NCBI GenBank assembly: GCA_902602695.1
Contig: CACKRO010000001.1
Coordinates: 32,833-96,832 of the forward strand
Source: an uncultured Alphaproteobacteria bacterium
GTDB lineage: Bacteria > Pseudomonadota > Alphaproteobacteria > HIMB59 > GCA-002718135
Direction of reading: 5' to 3'
Length of the DNA stretch: 64,000 nt
Of the stretch, positions 31,685 through 40,179 are shown piece after piece. Each line of letters begins with the position of its first letter. The first letter of the stretch is position 1. The notes below the pieces were generated by a model that saw only the letters and a list, made by a program, of their open reading frames with translations, did no database searches and had not been told where the DNA came from. The translations under genes and the position numbers were made by a program.

Positions 31685-32312
31685 ACTTGTTTCTCCATTT
31701 TTCTGGGTCTTTTAAAAATTCTTTTAAGTTTGAAATCTCACCCTCGGAATATATTTTTTCACTTTCAATATAATTTATTACGTCTTTCCAAGTACACAGT
31801 GAGTGCATATTTACATTCAATTCATATAATTTTGATTCTTTAAAATTAAAAATATCATAATAAAATATTACGAATATATCTTTAACTTTTAATCCAGCTT
31901 CACGCATTGCATTGATAAAAATTATTTTGCTACCTCCATCAGTAGCAAGATCTTCAACTAAAATAGCTTTTTGATTATTTTCAAATTCACCCTCAATTTG
32001 TTTATTTTTTCCAAAACCTTTTGTTTTTTTTCTTATATAAACCATTTGCTTATCTAATTTTTGAGAAATAAAAGCTGCATAGGGAATCCCAGCAGTCTCT
32101 CCACCAGCAATAATTTCTACCTCGATATTATTTTTAGTTAAATAATCTATGGCTTTATCAATTATAAAATTTCTTTCTTTTGTAAAAGAAATAATTTTTC
32201 TACAATCAACATAAACAGGACTAGATAAACCCGATGTAAGAGTAAAATGCTTATTAAATGAAAAATTAATAGACTTTATATCTACTAATATTTTGGCTAT
32301 CTCTTTTGACAT
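31677..32312 (-). CDS. pyrE: Orotate phosphoribosyltransferase
   Basis: Makes orotidine 5'-phosphate from orotate and PRPP in pyrimidine synthesis. 211 residues. FTLTSGLSSPVYVDCRKI at the N-terminus and the PRPP-binding motif AILVEDLATDGGSK (about 115-128) are diagnostic, with MVYIRKKTKGFGKNKQIEG between. It lies four bases after usp and overlaps the downstream nucleotidyltransferase gene. Confidence 0.95.
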   Translation of the reverse strand: MSKEIAKILVDIKSINFSFNKHFTLTSGLSSPVYVDCRKIISFTKERNFIIDKAIDYLTKNNIEVEIIAGGETAGIPYAAFISQKLDKQMVYIRKKTKGFGKNKQIEGEFENNQKAILVEDLATDGGSKIIFINAMREAGLKVKDIFVIFYYDIFNFKESKLYELNVNMHSLCTWKDVINYIESEKIYSEGEISNLKEFLKDPEKWRNKYA

Positions 32313-32316
32313 TTGT

Positions 32317-32790
32317 TTAAGTTATTTGCGCGATGTGTTCAAAAGATAAATTTCCAGGCACAATCATTATTGGTATTCTCAGGGTTGTTATTTCATTACT
32401 CACTAGAGAAGTAATTATTGGACCAGGATTTTTACTATTTGGATCAGTATTGGCAGCTAAAACAAGAACATTAATATTTTTTTCCTCATCTAATAATTGT
32501 TTTAATTCAGATATAGTATCTCCTTCTCTTAAAGAGAGAGCAGGATAGTCACCTGTTCTTTCTTGGACAAATGAGGCAGCCTTTTTAAGAATTGTTTCTG
32601 CTTCTTCTCTAGCTTCCTCTTTCATAATGTCTGTAACACCCTTGGTTGTTAGAACATCCAAAGGCTCTATGAATGTTGCAATTATAATTTTTCTTCCCGT
32701 TTTTTTTGATCTTGCGCAAGCATATTCAAGAGCTGTATTCATTTCTTCTGAATTATCTGCAACAACTAGAATATATCTATCATCACTCAT
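32317..32790 (-). CDS. Universal stress protein UspA family
   Basis: A 157-residue cytosolic UspA-fold protein: an N-terminal ILVVADNSEEMNTALEYA strand-helix, the central REGDTISELKQLLDEEKNINVLVLAA and a C-terminal IPIMIVPG strand. The nucleotide-binding glycine pattern is partly degenerate (NTDPNSKNPGPIIT). Its start overlaps the TIGR02186 stop by four bases. Placement with TauE/TIGR02186 genes is common in Alphaproteobacteria, but its partner or ligand is unknown. Confidence 0.88.
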   Translation of the reverse strand: MSDDRYILVVADNSEEMNTALEYACARSKKTGRKIIIATFIEPLDVLTTKGVTDIMKEEAREEAETILKKAASFVQERTGDYPALSLREGDTISELKQLLDEEKNINVLVLAANTDPNSKNPGPIITSLVSNEITTLRIPIMIVPGNLSFEHIAQIT

Positions 32791-33551
32791 TTATTTCTCC
32801 TAAATAAAGCAGCAGCAATAAAACCTGAAAATATTGAAAAGATAATTACAAAAACTCCGTATGTTGCTGCATTTTCATTAGCAAAGTCAAATATTTGACT
32901 TCCTATACCAGTTTTTTTTATAACTATATTTTTTTGATCAGTACTCATAATTGTATTATTTCTTATATAGTAAATATCAACATTATAAATCCCTGGTATT
33001 GTATTTGTTGGAAAAAAAACGCTAGTTTGGAATAATTTATCTTTAACCTTTTTCATTTCAAAACTTTTATAAAATGATTGTTCTTTTTTTATTCTAACAA
33101 AATTTTCATTCCAATTTTTTTGGTCATTTTTGAAAATAAAATTTTGATTAAAAGTTTTATTATTTAAAATTTTTTCAAAACTTAGATCCTCATTAATTAA
33201 TATCGATTCAGGCAAGATTTTGTTAATTTCTTTTGATGAGGATAAAAAGAATAAAGATGGAATGTTACTATAAGTAACGTACTGATTATTTATCCATATT
33301 CCAAAATACCTTTCTTTTTTTTGTATTCTCATTTTTGACGGTGGACCTTTTATTGTCAAAAGTGTCTCATGATCATTTTTTAGTAATCCAAAAATAATAA
33401 TTTCTTTTCCATTAAAATCTGTTTTTAGTTCAATACTATCCTCAGATAAGTCAAAGTAAATTTCTTCAGCATGAAGAAAGTTATAAAAAAAAATTATAGT
33501 CAATAAAATTATTAGATTAAAAGCAAACTTTATATATAAATTTTTAATCAT
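32787..33551 (-). CDS. TIGR02186 family membrane-anchored protein
   Basis: A 254-residue protein with an N-terminal signal or anchor (about 7-28), a periplasmic domain opening with EEIYFDLSEDSIELKTDFNGKEIIIFG, and a C-terminal transmembrane helix (about 228-249) before a basic tail. This matches the alphaproteobacterial TIGR02186/Alph_Pro_TM family, normally next to a TauE/SafE exporter, as here. Biochemical role unknown; a partner of the exporter is inferred. It overlaps its neighbours by four and eight bases. Confidence 0.82.
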   Translation of the reverse strand: MIKNLYIKFAFNLIILLTIIFFYNFLHAEEIYFDLSEDSIELKTDFNGKEIIIFGLLKNDHETLLTIKGPPSKMRIQKKERYFGIWINNQYVTYSNIPSLFFLSSSKEINKILPESILINEDLSFEKILNNKTFNQNFIFKNDQKNWNENFVRIKKEQSFYKSFEMKKVKDKLFQTSVFFPTNTIPGIYNVDIYYIRNNTIMSTDQKNIVIKKTGIGSQIFDFANENAATYGVFVIIFSIFSGFIAAALFRRNK

Positions 33552-33951
33552 CTATTTTTGTCACTTCTAAAATATAAAATTCTAAATAAAATCCAATTAA
33601 TGCAAAAAATGATACTAATAAAAAAGATACTTTCTCAATCAATATATTAATCACTAATATATCTTTTTGCAAAAGCATATAAATTGGAATTACAGTAGAT
33701 AAAATAATAATACTTAGTTTTGCAAATGAATCATTAAATAATATGTCTTTAAATATTTTATTAAGATTTTTTTTAATAAATACTCTGAAATTTGACCAAA
33801 TATATATTTTATTAAATGAATTTATAACAATTAGTACAATTAAAAAATATTCAATATTCTTTAGATTAAAATCAATAGTTGTAAAAATAAAATATATGAA
33901 GAGACAAACTACGATCAATAAATTAATTGAAAAATTAAATAATGATATCAT
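33544..33951 (-). CDS. Uncharacterised four-helix membrane protein
   Basis: A 135-residue protein with four apparent transmembrane helices (about 7-27, 34-51, 76-95 and 101-125) separated by short Lys-rich loops. No known motif is seen. It overlaps TauE by four bases and TIGR02186 by eight, so it is almost certainly a genuine gene of this operon. It is not a usual member of TauE-TIGR02186 pairs that I recognise. Confidence 0.6.
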   Translation of the reverse strand: MISLFNFSINLLIVVCLFIYFIFTTIDFNLKNIEYFLIVLIVINSFNKIYIWSNFRVFIKKNLNKIFKDILFNDSFAKLSIIILSTVIPIYMLLQKDILVINILIEKVSFLLVSFFALIGFYLEFYILEVTKIDD

Positions 33952-34862
33952 ATCATTACCAATGAAAATAAATCATTTGGCCTTAAAACTAGATCTGTAA
34001 AAATTTTACCACAGACACTCAGTACTAATATAGCCAAAATACCTCTCAAATATTCTGCTTTTAATTTAGATCCAAAAATTACACCAATTTGTGCACCAAT
34101 TACTCCTCCAAATATCATAAGTGCAGACAGCACAATATCTACATTATAATTTATGTAGGATTGAAAGAATGTTGCATTAGCGGTAACAAAAATAATTTGA
34201 AATAAAGATGTCCCAACTACTATACTTGTTGGCATTCCAAGTATGTATACCATTGCAGGTATCATTATAAATCCTCCTCCAACTCCCATCATTGCGGACA
34301 TTACTCCAACTGCGAACCCTATCAGTACAGGCGGTATCGCACTTATATAAAGTTTTGATCTATGAAAACGAACTCTGAATGGAAGTCCGTGAAACCAAGA
34401 ATGTTGATGCAGTTTTGTTCTTTTAGTGTTTCTTGCTCTATACTGTTTTATTGTTGTTCTTGCGCTTTCAAACGCCATACTAAAACCAATAAAACCTAAA
34501 AAGAAAAGAAATAATAACTGAATAACTAAATCTATTTGCCCAAAGTTTTTTAGATAACTGAAAATATTTACACCAACTGTGGACCCAATTAAACCTCCTA
34601 TTAAAAGGAATATACCCATCTTTATATCAACATTTTTTTTTCTCCAGTGAGCAATAAAACCTGAAACTGAAGTTGCTAAAACATGCGGAGCTTCAGAACC
34701 AACAGCTACAACTGGAGGTATGCCTAAAAAAATTAATAGTGGTGTCATTAAAAATCCACCGCCAACACCAAAAATTCCTGAAAGTATTCCTATACTCATA
34801 CCAATAAAGATAATGAGAAAAATATTGACGTTCATTTCAGCTATAGGAAGGTAAATTGACAT
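33948..34862 (-). CDS. TauE/SafE family sulfite or sulfonate exporter
   Basis: A 304-residue multi-pass membrane protein of the TauE/SafE family. Two homologous halves each carry the glycine-rich motif: GIFGVGGGFLMTPLLIFLGIP in the first and AMMGVGGGFIMIPAMVYILGMP in the second. The family exports sulfite, sulfoacetate or related organosulfur anions. The long central loop with LHQHSWFHGLPFRVRFHRS is typical of the alphaproteobacterial type found with TIGR02186. A 63-base gap separates it from yeiH, which encodes another putative sulfate-family exporter. Confidence 0.87.
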   Translation of the reverse strand: MSIYLPIAEMNVNIFLIIFIGMSIGILSGIFGVGGGFLMTPLLIFLGIPPVVAVGSEAPHVLATSVSGFIAHWRKKNVDIKMGIFLLIGGLIGSTVGVNIFSYLKNFGQIDLVIQLLFLFFLGFIGFSMAFESARTTIKQYRARNTKRTKLHQHSWFHGLPFRVRFHRSKLYISAIPPVLIGFAVGVMSAMMGVGGGFIMIPAMVYILGMPTSIVVGTSLFQIIFVTANATFFQSYINYNVDIVLSALMIFGGVIGAQIGVIFGSKLKAEYLRGILAILVLSVCGKIFTDLVLRPNDLFSLVMI

Positions 34863-34925
34863 GTTTTTTTATGAATTTTATATAATTATTACTTAATAAG
34901 TACAAATTATATTTATTTTAGAAAA

Positions 34926-36020
34926 TTATATAAAATTATTTAGTGCTATGATTCCGATATAACTTACAATTCCAACACAACAAGCTGCAGAAAAACCAAC
35001 ATAAAATGGTCTTATGCCTAAGCTTTTTATAGAGACTAAATTAGTACTTATGCCAACAGCTGCCATTGCTATTGCTAAAGAATACTCAGCGATAGATTTA
35101 ATAATATTGATGATTAATTGCCAGTTATTATTAGTTAATATTTCAAAAGCTAAATTACTATTTTGAATTCCATAATCTCCAATTGATCTTATAAGACCCA
35201 TAAGAATAAAACCAATTATGAAAATTGGAAACATAGATATTAATGATGGTTTGCTATTATTTTCATCAATATTATTTTTTAGATACATATAGCTTATTGT
35301 AGGAATAACGATTATCATACTGACATTTCTTACTAATTTTGTAATCGTTGCTATATCCATAGTTTTTGGTGAATCGAATTGTTCTGCATATATCAATCCA
35401 GCACCAGCAACTTGAGCTGTTTCATGTATTGAAGTTCCAAGAAATAATCCTGATGCTAACTCATCTCCACTGAAAAGATAATATGCAATAAATGGATAGA
35501 GGAACATTGCAATTATTCCAAATATTGTAATATTTGCTATGGCATAAGCAACTTCCTCTTTATCAGCATTTATTGCAGGACTAGTTGCTACAATTGCGGA
35601 TGCTCCACAAATACTTGTTCCAACTGCAATTAATGACCCCATTTTTGAAGAAACATTTAATAACTTGCATAAATAATTTACAACCAAGATTGATATAATA
35701 ATACAAGCAACAATTAGAGGTATTCCAACTATTCCAACTTTAAAAATATCTAAAAGTCCTAGTCTAATACCAAGACATATTATTCCTAATCTTAAAATAA
35801 ATTTTAAAGAAAATTTAATTCCTTCTAATAAAAAATTATTAATATGAAATATATTTCCTATCAAAAGACCAAATATTATTGATAGCATTATTGGTGATAT
35901 TGGACTTTTTTTTAAATTTAAAATTTCTTTTCCGATAAAATCACTTAGGTATATGCCTGAATAAGCAATTACAAAACAAAAGATAATTCCTGGGAATATT
36001 TTATATATTGAACTTACCAT
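34926..36020 (-). CDS. YeiH/UPF0324 family putative sulfate exporter
   Basis: A 364-residue membrane protein with about ten helices. Family markers include PISPIMLSIIFGLLIGN, CLGIRLGL, VGTSICGASAIVATSPAI and GTSIHETAQVAGAGLI. It matches the UPF0324/YeiH family, annotated as putative sulfate exporters without firm biochemical proof. It neighbours TauE, and the Mo-cofactor/formate genes follow upstream on the same strand, so a role in clearing sulfur anions from amino-sulfur or sulfonate breakdown is plausible but unproven. Confidence 0.82.
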   Translation of the reverse strand: MVSSIYKIFPGIIFCFVIAYSGIYLSDFIGKEILNLKKSPISPIMLSIIFGLLIGNIFHINNFLLEGIKFSLKFILRLGIICLGIRLGLLDIFKVGIVGIPLIVACIIISILVVNYLCKLLNVSSKMGSLIAVGTSICGASAIVATSPAINADKEEVAYAIANITIFGIIAMFLYPFIAYYLFSGDELASGLFLGTSIHETAQVAGAGLIYAEQFDSPKTMDIATITKLVRNVSMIIVIPTISYMYLKNNIDENNSKPSLISMFPIFIIGFILMGLIRSIGDYGIQNSNLAFEILTNNNWQLIINIIKSIAEYSLAIAMAAVGISTNLVSIKSLGIRPFYVGFSAACCVGIVSYIGIIALNNFI

Positions 36021-36071
36021 TTAAAATATTCTTTATACAAAAAAAATATTTTTTACATATTTATATTAAAC

Positions 36072-36674
36072 TTAAATATTTTTAGCAGTATTCCATTCTT
36101 CTTGAGTATTAACATTGAAAAAATTCTTTTCCTGGCTTTTGTCAAATTCAACAAATTTATATTTGTGTTTTTTAACCCAAAACATAATTTTACTATTTTT
36201 TAATTTTAACTCATTTTCTAAACTAGTTATTAACGATATATGCCACATTGCTATTACAGGATGATGTCTACTATTTGATCTTGCAATCAATATATTTATA
36301 TTTTCATCATATGCTTCTAAAAACTTATCTAAAAGATTATCGGGTAAAAATGGGGTATCACTTGGAACGGTAAAAACCCATTCTTTGTTTGTGTAATTTT
36401 CTTTAGCCCACAACATAGATGTGTGAATCCCTGCTAAGGGTCCCACAAAACCTTTGAATTTATCTTCAATTATTGGGTAATTAATTTTCTTAAAATTTCT
36501 TAAGTCATTAGCATTTATTATTATTTCATTATTATATTTTTTAAGCTTGTTTATTATTTTGTCTAAGATTGTAATTCCATTTATTTTAGCAAAAGTTTTA
36601 AATCCACCTCCAAATCTTTTTGACTGACCTCCAGCAAGTATGGCAAACAAAATTTTTTTCTTATTTATGGTCAA
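36072..36674 (-). CDS. mobA: Molybdenum cofactor guanylyltransferase
   Basis: Attaches GMP to molybdopterin to form the guanine-dinucleotide cofactor used by formate dehydrogenase. 200 residues. The nucleotide-binding motif LAGGQSKRFGGGFK (13-26) is present, with Phe25 where the family commonly has Asp before the Lys. FTVPSDTPFLP carries the Mg-binding Asp, and VNTQEEW ends the protein. The start is TTG at 36674, overlapping fdhD by 14 bases; no ATG fits. Next to fdhD it clearly serves the formate dehydrogenase island. Confidence 0.88.
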   Translation of the reverse strand: MTINKKKILFAILAGGQSKRFGGGFKTFAKINGITILDKIINKLKKYNNEIIINANDLRNFKKINYPIIEDKFKGFVGPLAGIHTSMLWAKENYTNKEWVFTVPSDTPFLPDNLLDKFLEAYDENINILIARSNSRHHPVIAMWHISLITSLENELKLKNSKIMFWVKKHKYKFVEFDKSQEKNFFNVNTQEEWNTAKNI

Positions 36675-37479
36675 TTCTATGTTCTCCAGATAGTGCTAAA
36701 TATTTTTTTCCTTTTGCTCGTCCAATAAGTGTTAAATTTGAGCCTCTCGCCAGCTCTACACCCCATGCTGTAAATCCTGATCTAGAAATTAATATTGGAA
36801 TACCCATTTTTATAGTTTTAATAATCATTTCACTAGTTAGTCTTCCTGTGGTGTAAAAAATTTTATTTGAAGAGCTAATTTTTTTTAAAAACATAAAACC
36901 AGCAATTTTATCTACAGCATTATGTCTCCCTACGTCTTCCATATAAATCAAAGGTTTATTATTATGAATAATGGCACAACCATGAATTGCTCCTGTTTCT
37001 AAATATAAGCTCGGTGTTAATGTAATTTTTTTTGAAATTTCATAAATCCATTTATGCTTAATCTTCTTTTTGGATTTTAACTTTGATTTTTTTATTTCTT
37101 CATAAATATCTCCAAATACCGTACCTATTGCACAACCACTAGTTGTTATTTTCTTTCTTAATTTATTTTCATAATTTGTTTTACGTTTTGTTCGTACAAC
37201 AACCACACCTAAATCTTTATCAATTTCAACTTTAGAAATTATGTCATTTTTCTTAAGCATATTTTGATTTAATAAATACCCAACTGCAAGATATTTTGGA
37301 TGATCACTAATAGACATTAGCGTTACTATCTCTTGATTATTTAGAAAAATAGTAAGTGCTTTTTCATTAATAACTTTAGAAATTATTTTATTCCCTTTCT
37401 CATCAAAACCATTTAGTTTTGTAATTAAGGACTTATTATTAATATCAGGTGAGACTAAATATTTCTCTTTTTTTGCCAT
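36661..37479 (-). CDS. fdhD: Formate dehydrogenase accessory sulfurtransferase FdhD
   Basis: Transfers sulfur to the Mo/W centre of formate dehydrogenase, without which the enzyme is inactive. 272 residues. Visible motifs are TTSGCAIGT (about 108-116; a single Cys where E. coli has CxxC), ETGAIHGCAI, EDVGRHNAVDKIAG and YTTGRLTSEMIIK. It diverges from the permease gene across only 26 bases and overlaps mobA. TusA, the probable upstream sulfur carrier, is encoded nearby. Confidence 0.92.
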   Translation of the reverse strand: MAKKEKYLVSPDINNKSLITKLNGFDEKGNKIISKVINEKALTIFLNNQEIVTLMSISDHPKYLAVGYLLNQNMLKKNDIISKVEIDKDLGVVVVRTKRKTNYENKLRKKITTSGCAIGTVFGDIYEEIKKSKLKSKKKIKHKWIYEISKKITLTPSLYLETGAIHGCAIIHNNKPLIYMEDVGRHNAVDKIAGFMFLKKISSSNKIFYTTGRLTSEMIIKTIKMGIPILISRSGFTAWGVELARGSNLTLIGRAKGKKYLALSGEHRIDHK

Positions 37480-37505
37480 ATGTTGTAATTAAACTAATAA
37501 TTTAA

Positions 37506-38198
37506 ATGAACATATTAGAAATTTTCATAAATTCCATACTATTAATTATTACTTTAGATAATGAACTATGGGACATTATACTTTTATCATTATTTGTAAG
37601 TTTTACCGCCCTAATTATTGCATCATTATTAGGATTTATAGTAGGGTATTATTTTGCAATTTATAATTTTTATTTCAAAAAAATTATTTTAATATTTATA
37701 AATTCATTGATGGGAATTCCTCCAGTTGTAGTTGGTTTAATTGTTTATTTTATTTTTGCATCAGGTGGACCTTTAGGTATCTTACAGCTTCTATACACAC
37801 CTTCTGCGATGATTATTGCTCAAACTATAATAATTTTTCCAATAATTGCTTCATTATCTCATGAGATATTTTCTAAAAATTGGTTTGAATTTAAAGATCA
37901 GATAAGATCCTTAAATATTCCTTTTTGGGGTTCTGTAAAACTTTTATTTAATCATAGTTATTTTTTACTAATAACAACATTATTATCTGCTTTTGGAAGA
38001 GCAATTTCAGAAGTTGGTGCAGTTATGATTGTGGGTGGTAATATTGATCATTATACACGAGTAATGACCACTGCTATATCGTTAGAAACTAGAATGGGAA
38101 ATTTAGAATACGCTATGGCATTAGGTTTAGTTTTAATATCAATTACAATAATTATTTACTCTCTTGTGTATTTATTAAATAATAGATCTATTAAATGA
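37506..38198 (+). CDS. TupB-like tungstate/molybdate ABC transporter permease
   Basis: A 230-residue ABC permease with about five to six helices. [13 protein letters not shown] and the EAA-like cytoplasmic loop AFGRAISEVGAVMIVGGNI resemble TupB tungstate permeases and, more distantly, ModB. No ATP-binding or periplasmic-binding partner gene is in the window, so the rest of the transporter must lie elsewhere. It overlaps mobB by four bases and starts the mobB-moeA operon, which points to molybdate or tungstate as substrate. Confidence 0.8.
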   Translation: MNILEIFINSILLIITLDNELWDIILLSLFVSFTALIIASLLGFIVGYYFAIYNFYFKKIILIFINSLMGIPPVVVGLIVYFIFASGGPLGILQLLYTPSAMIIAQTIIIFPIIASLSHEIFSKNWFEFKDQIRSLNIPFWGSVKLLFNHSYFLLITTLLSAFGRAISEVGAVMIVGGNIDHYTRVMTTAISLETRMGNLEYAMALGLVLISITIIIYSLVYLLNNRSIK

Positions 38199-38677
38199 AA
38201 ATAGTAGGAATTGTTGGCTGGAAGGATTCAGGGAAAACGACTATTGCAACTAAAATTATAAATAAACTTAGCTCTAAAAATTTTCGTGTTGCTTCAATTA
38301 AACATGCACATCACGAATTTGATATAGATCATGAGAATACAGATAGCTTTAAGCATAGATTAGCAGGATCTTCTCAAGTAATAGTTAGTTCATCGAAGCG
38401 ATGGGTTAAAATATCAGAGCTAAACAATTCAAAAGAAAAAACATTAGATGAGTTAATTAATCAACTTTCAGAAATTGATATTGTAATAGTGGAAGGGTTT
38501 AAAAATGAAAATCACTCAAAAATTGAAATAATTAAAAATGATAATAATAATTACTTATTCAGCAAAATTAAAAATATAAAAGCTATTATTACAAATAATA
38601 AACTTGAAACTAACTTGAAAATTTTTAAGAACGACGAAATTGATAATATAGTCGATTTTATTTTGAGAGAATTTTAA
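38195..38677 (+). CDS. mobB: Molybdopterin-guanine dinucleotide biosynthesis protein MobB
   Basis: A 160-residue GTP-binding adaptor that assists MobA. The P-loop GWKDSGKTTI (8-17) opens the protein, and SIKHAHHEFDIDHENTDSFKHRLAGSSQ and VEGFKNE are characteristic. It overlaps the permease and moeA genes by four and one bases, so it is translationally coupled to both. With MobA it should complete the bis-MGD cofactor. Confidence 0.93.
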   Translation: MKIVGIVGWKDSGKTTIATKIINKLSSKNFRVASIKHAHHEFDIDHENTDSFKHRLAGSSQVIVSSSKRWVKISELNNSKEKTLDELINQLSEIDIVIVEGFKNENHSKIEIIKNDNNNYLFSKIKNIKAIITNNKLETNLKIFKNDEIDNIVDFILREF

Positions 38678-39891
38678 TGAATAAATCACCTCTAACAAAA
38701 AAACAAATTATTAATTTATTTAAAAAACAAAAGATTGTAATTTTTAATTCTGAAAAAATTAATTTAGAAAATTCAGAGTATAGATTTCTTTATGAAAATA
38801 TAAAAAGTAAAATTAATTTACCTCCTTTTAATAATTCTGCTGTAGACGGTTATGCTATTTTAAAAGCAGATTTAAAAACAAAAAAAGTTTTTTTTTGTAA
38901 CAGACGAATAGCTGCTGGTGATAAAAAAAATATAAAAGTAAAACCTGGTGAAGCAGTTAGAATTTTTACTGGTGCAAAAATGCCTTCGAATTCTTCAACT
39001 ATAGTTATGCAGGAAAATACATACAAGAAAGGAAATAAAATTCATTTAATTAAAATTCCAAAATTTGGAGATAATTATAGATTAAAGGGTGAAGATATAA
39101 AAAAAAACCAAAAAATTTTGGAAAAGGGGTCCAAATTAAATCAGCAAAATATAAATTTAATTGCTGCTACTGGTATTAGAAAAATAAAAGTATTTAAAAA
39201 AATTAAAATTGGTTTCTTTACGAGTGGAAATGAATTACGAAAACCAACTAAAAATTTAAAAAACTCTGAAATTAATAATTCAAATTATTATAGTTTAAAT
39301 AATTTACTTGATAAGAATTTTATAGAAAAAAAATATTGTGGAAATCTCAAAGATAATTTTAAATCTATTAAAAACGAAATTTTTAATACTTCAAAAAAAT
39401 TTAATGTAATAATAACAGCTGGGGGTGCATCTGTTGGTGATGAAGATCATTTAATTAAAGTTTTGTCTGAATTAGGTAGGGTATATTTTTGGAGAGCAGC
39501 AATAAAACCAGGGAGACCAATTGCAGTTGGAAAAATAAATAAGTGCTTCATAATTTGCTTACCAGGTAATCCAGTTTCTGTTCAATTACTATATGCAATG
39601 TTAGTAAAGCCATTTATAGAAAAACTATCTGGTGGAAATTTTAAGCTCCCATCTTCAAGTAAAATTACAGCAAATTTTTCTATGAAGAAAAAAACAAAAA
39701 GAATGGAGTGGTTACGCGTAAATAAAGAAACTATAAATAATAAAAATATTGCAAATAAATTTCCTAAACAAGGTTCTGGTATGATTAGTTCTATATCCTA
39801 TTCAGATGGTATAATTGAAATTGATGAAAATGTTTCTCAAGTAAACAAAGGAGATATTTTTGATTTTTATAATTATGAAAGTTTATTTTAA
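38677..39891 (+). CDS. moeA: Molybdopterin molybdenumtransferase
   Basis: Inserts molybdate (or tungstate) into adenylated molybdopterin. 404 residues. PPFNNSAVDGYAI, RIFTGAKMPSNSSTIVMQE, FFTSGNELRKP, TAGGASVGDEDH and CLPGNPVSVQLLYA are clear family blocks. Base composition is among the most AT-rich in the window, with many poly-Lys runs. It overlaps convergent tusA by four bases. Confidence 0.94.
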   Translation: MNKSPLTKKQIINLFKKQKIVIFNSEKINLENSEYRFLYENIKSKINLPPFNNSAVDGYAILKADLKTKKVFFCNRRIAAGDKKNIKVKPGEAVRIFTGAKMPSNSSTIVMQENTYKKGNKIHLIKIPKFGDNYRLKGEDIKKNQKILEKGSKLNQQNINLIAATGIRKIKVFKKIKIGFFTSGNELRKPTKNLKNSEINNSNYYSLNNLLDKNFIEKKYCGNLKDNFKSIKNEIFNTSKKFNVIITAGGASVGDEDHLIKVLSELGRVYFWRAAIKPGRPIAVGKINKCFIICLPGNPVSVQLLYAMLVKPFIEKLSGGNFKLPSSSKITANFSMKKKTKRMEWLRVNKETINNKNIANKFPKQGSGMISSISYSDGIIEIDENVSQVNKGDIFDFYNYESLF

Positions 39892-40139
39892 TTTTTAATT
39901 TTAAATCTATAACGAATTACAATTTTATCTTTAATTTTTTCACAACTTAAATATTCATAGTTGGACTGATCACAATAATGTTCAAAGTCTGCTTCAGCCA
40001 AAGGATCAGTTGCAATAATTTTAATAATTGTATCTTTGTTTAATTCTGAAGCAAGTTTCCTAGCCTTAAGCACTGGTATAGGACATTCTGTACCACTAGT
40101 ATCAAGAACTAATTCTTCATTTTCAACTGAATCTTTCAT
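39888..40139 (-). CDS. tusA: TusA-family sulfurtransferase
   Basis: An 83-residue sulfur-carrier protein. The active-site motif is TECPIPVLKARK with Cys19, and the fold pattern ends with the usual hydrophobic C-terminal strand. In E. coli TusA passes persulfide sulfur for tRNA thiolation and affects molybdenum-cofactor enzymes. Its place between moeA and the formate dehydrogenase genes suggests supply of sulfur through FdhD, which is an inference. It is divergent from fdsGB with a 40-base gap. Confidence 0.88.
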   Translation of the reverse strand: MKDSVENEELVLDTSGTECPIPVLKARKLASELNKDTIIKIIATDPLAEADFEHYCDQSNYEYLSCEKIKDKIVIRYRFKIKN

Positions 40140-40163
40140 AGTTTTCTGATAGTTAATATATAG

Positions 40164-40169
40164 TATAAT
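40164..40169 (+). promoter_or_regulatory. Possible -10 element of the formate dehydrogenase genes
   Basis: TATAAT ends ten bases before the fdsGB start codon in the 40-base divergent gap with tusA. If used, the transcript would have a very short or absent leader. No convincing -35 is visible, and the AT-rich background makes this tentative. Confidence 0.35.
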
Positions 40170-40179
40170 ATCAATTGGA

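Noticed and set aside
36030..36060. A/T-only inverted repeat upstream of yeiH
   Set aside because: Runs of A and T of this kind are expected by chance at this base composition and no GC pairs support a hairpin.
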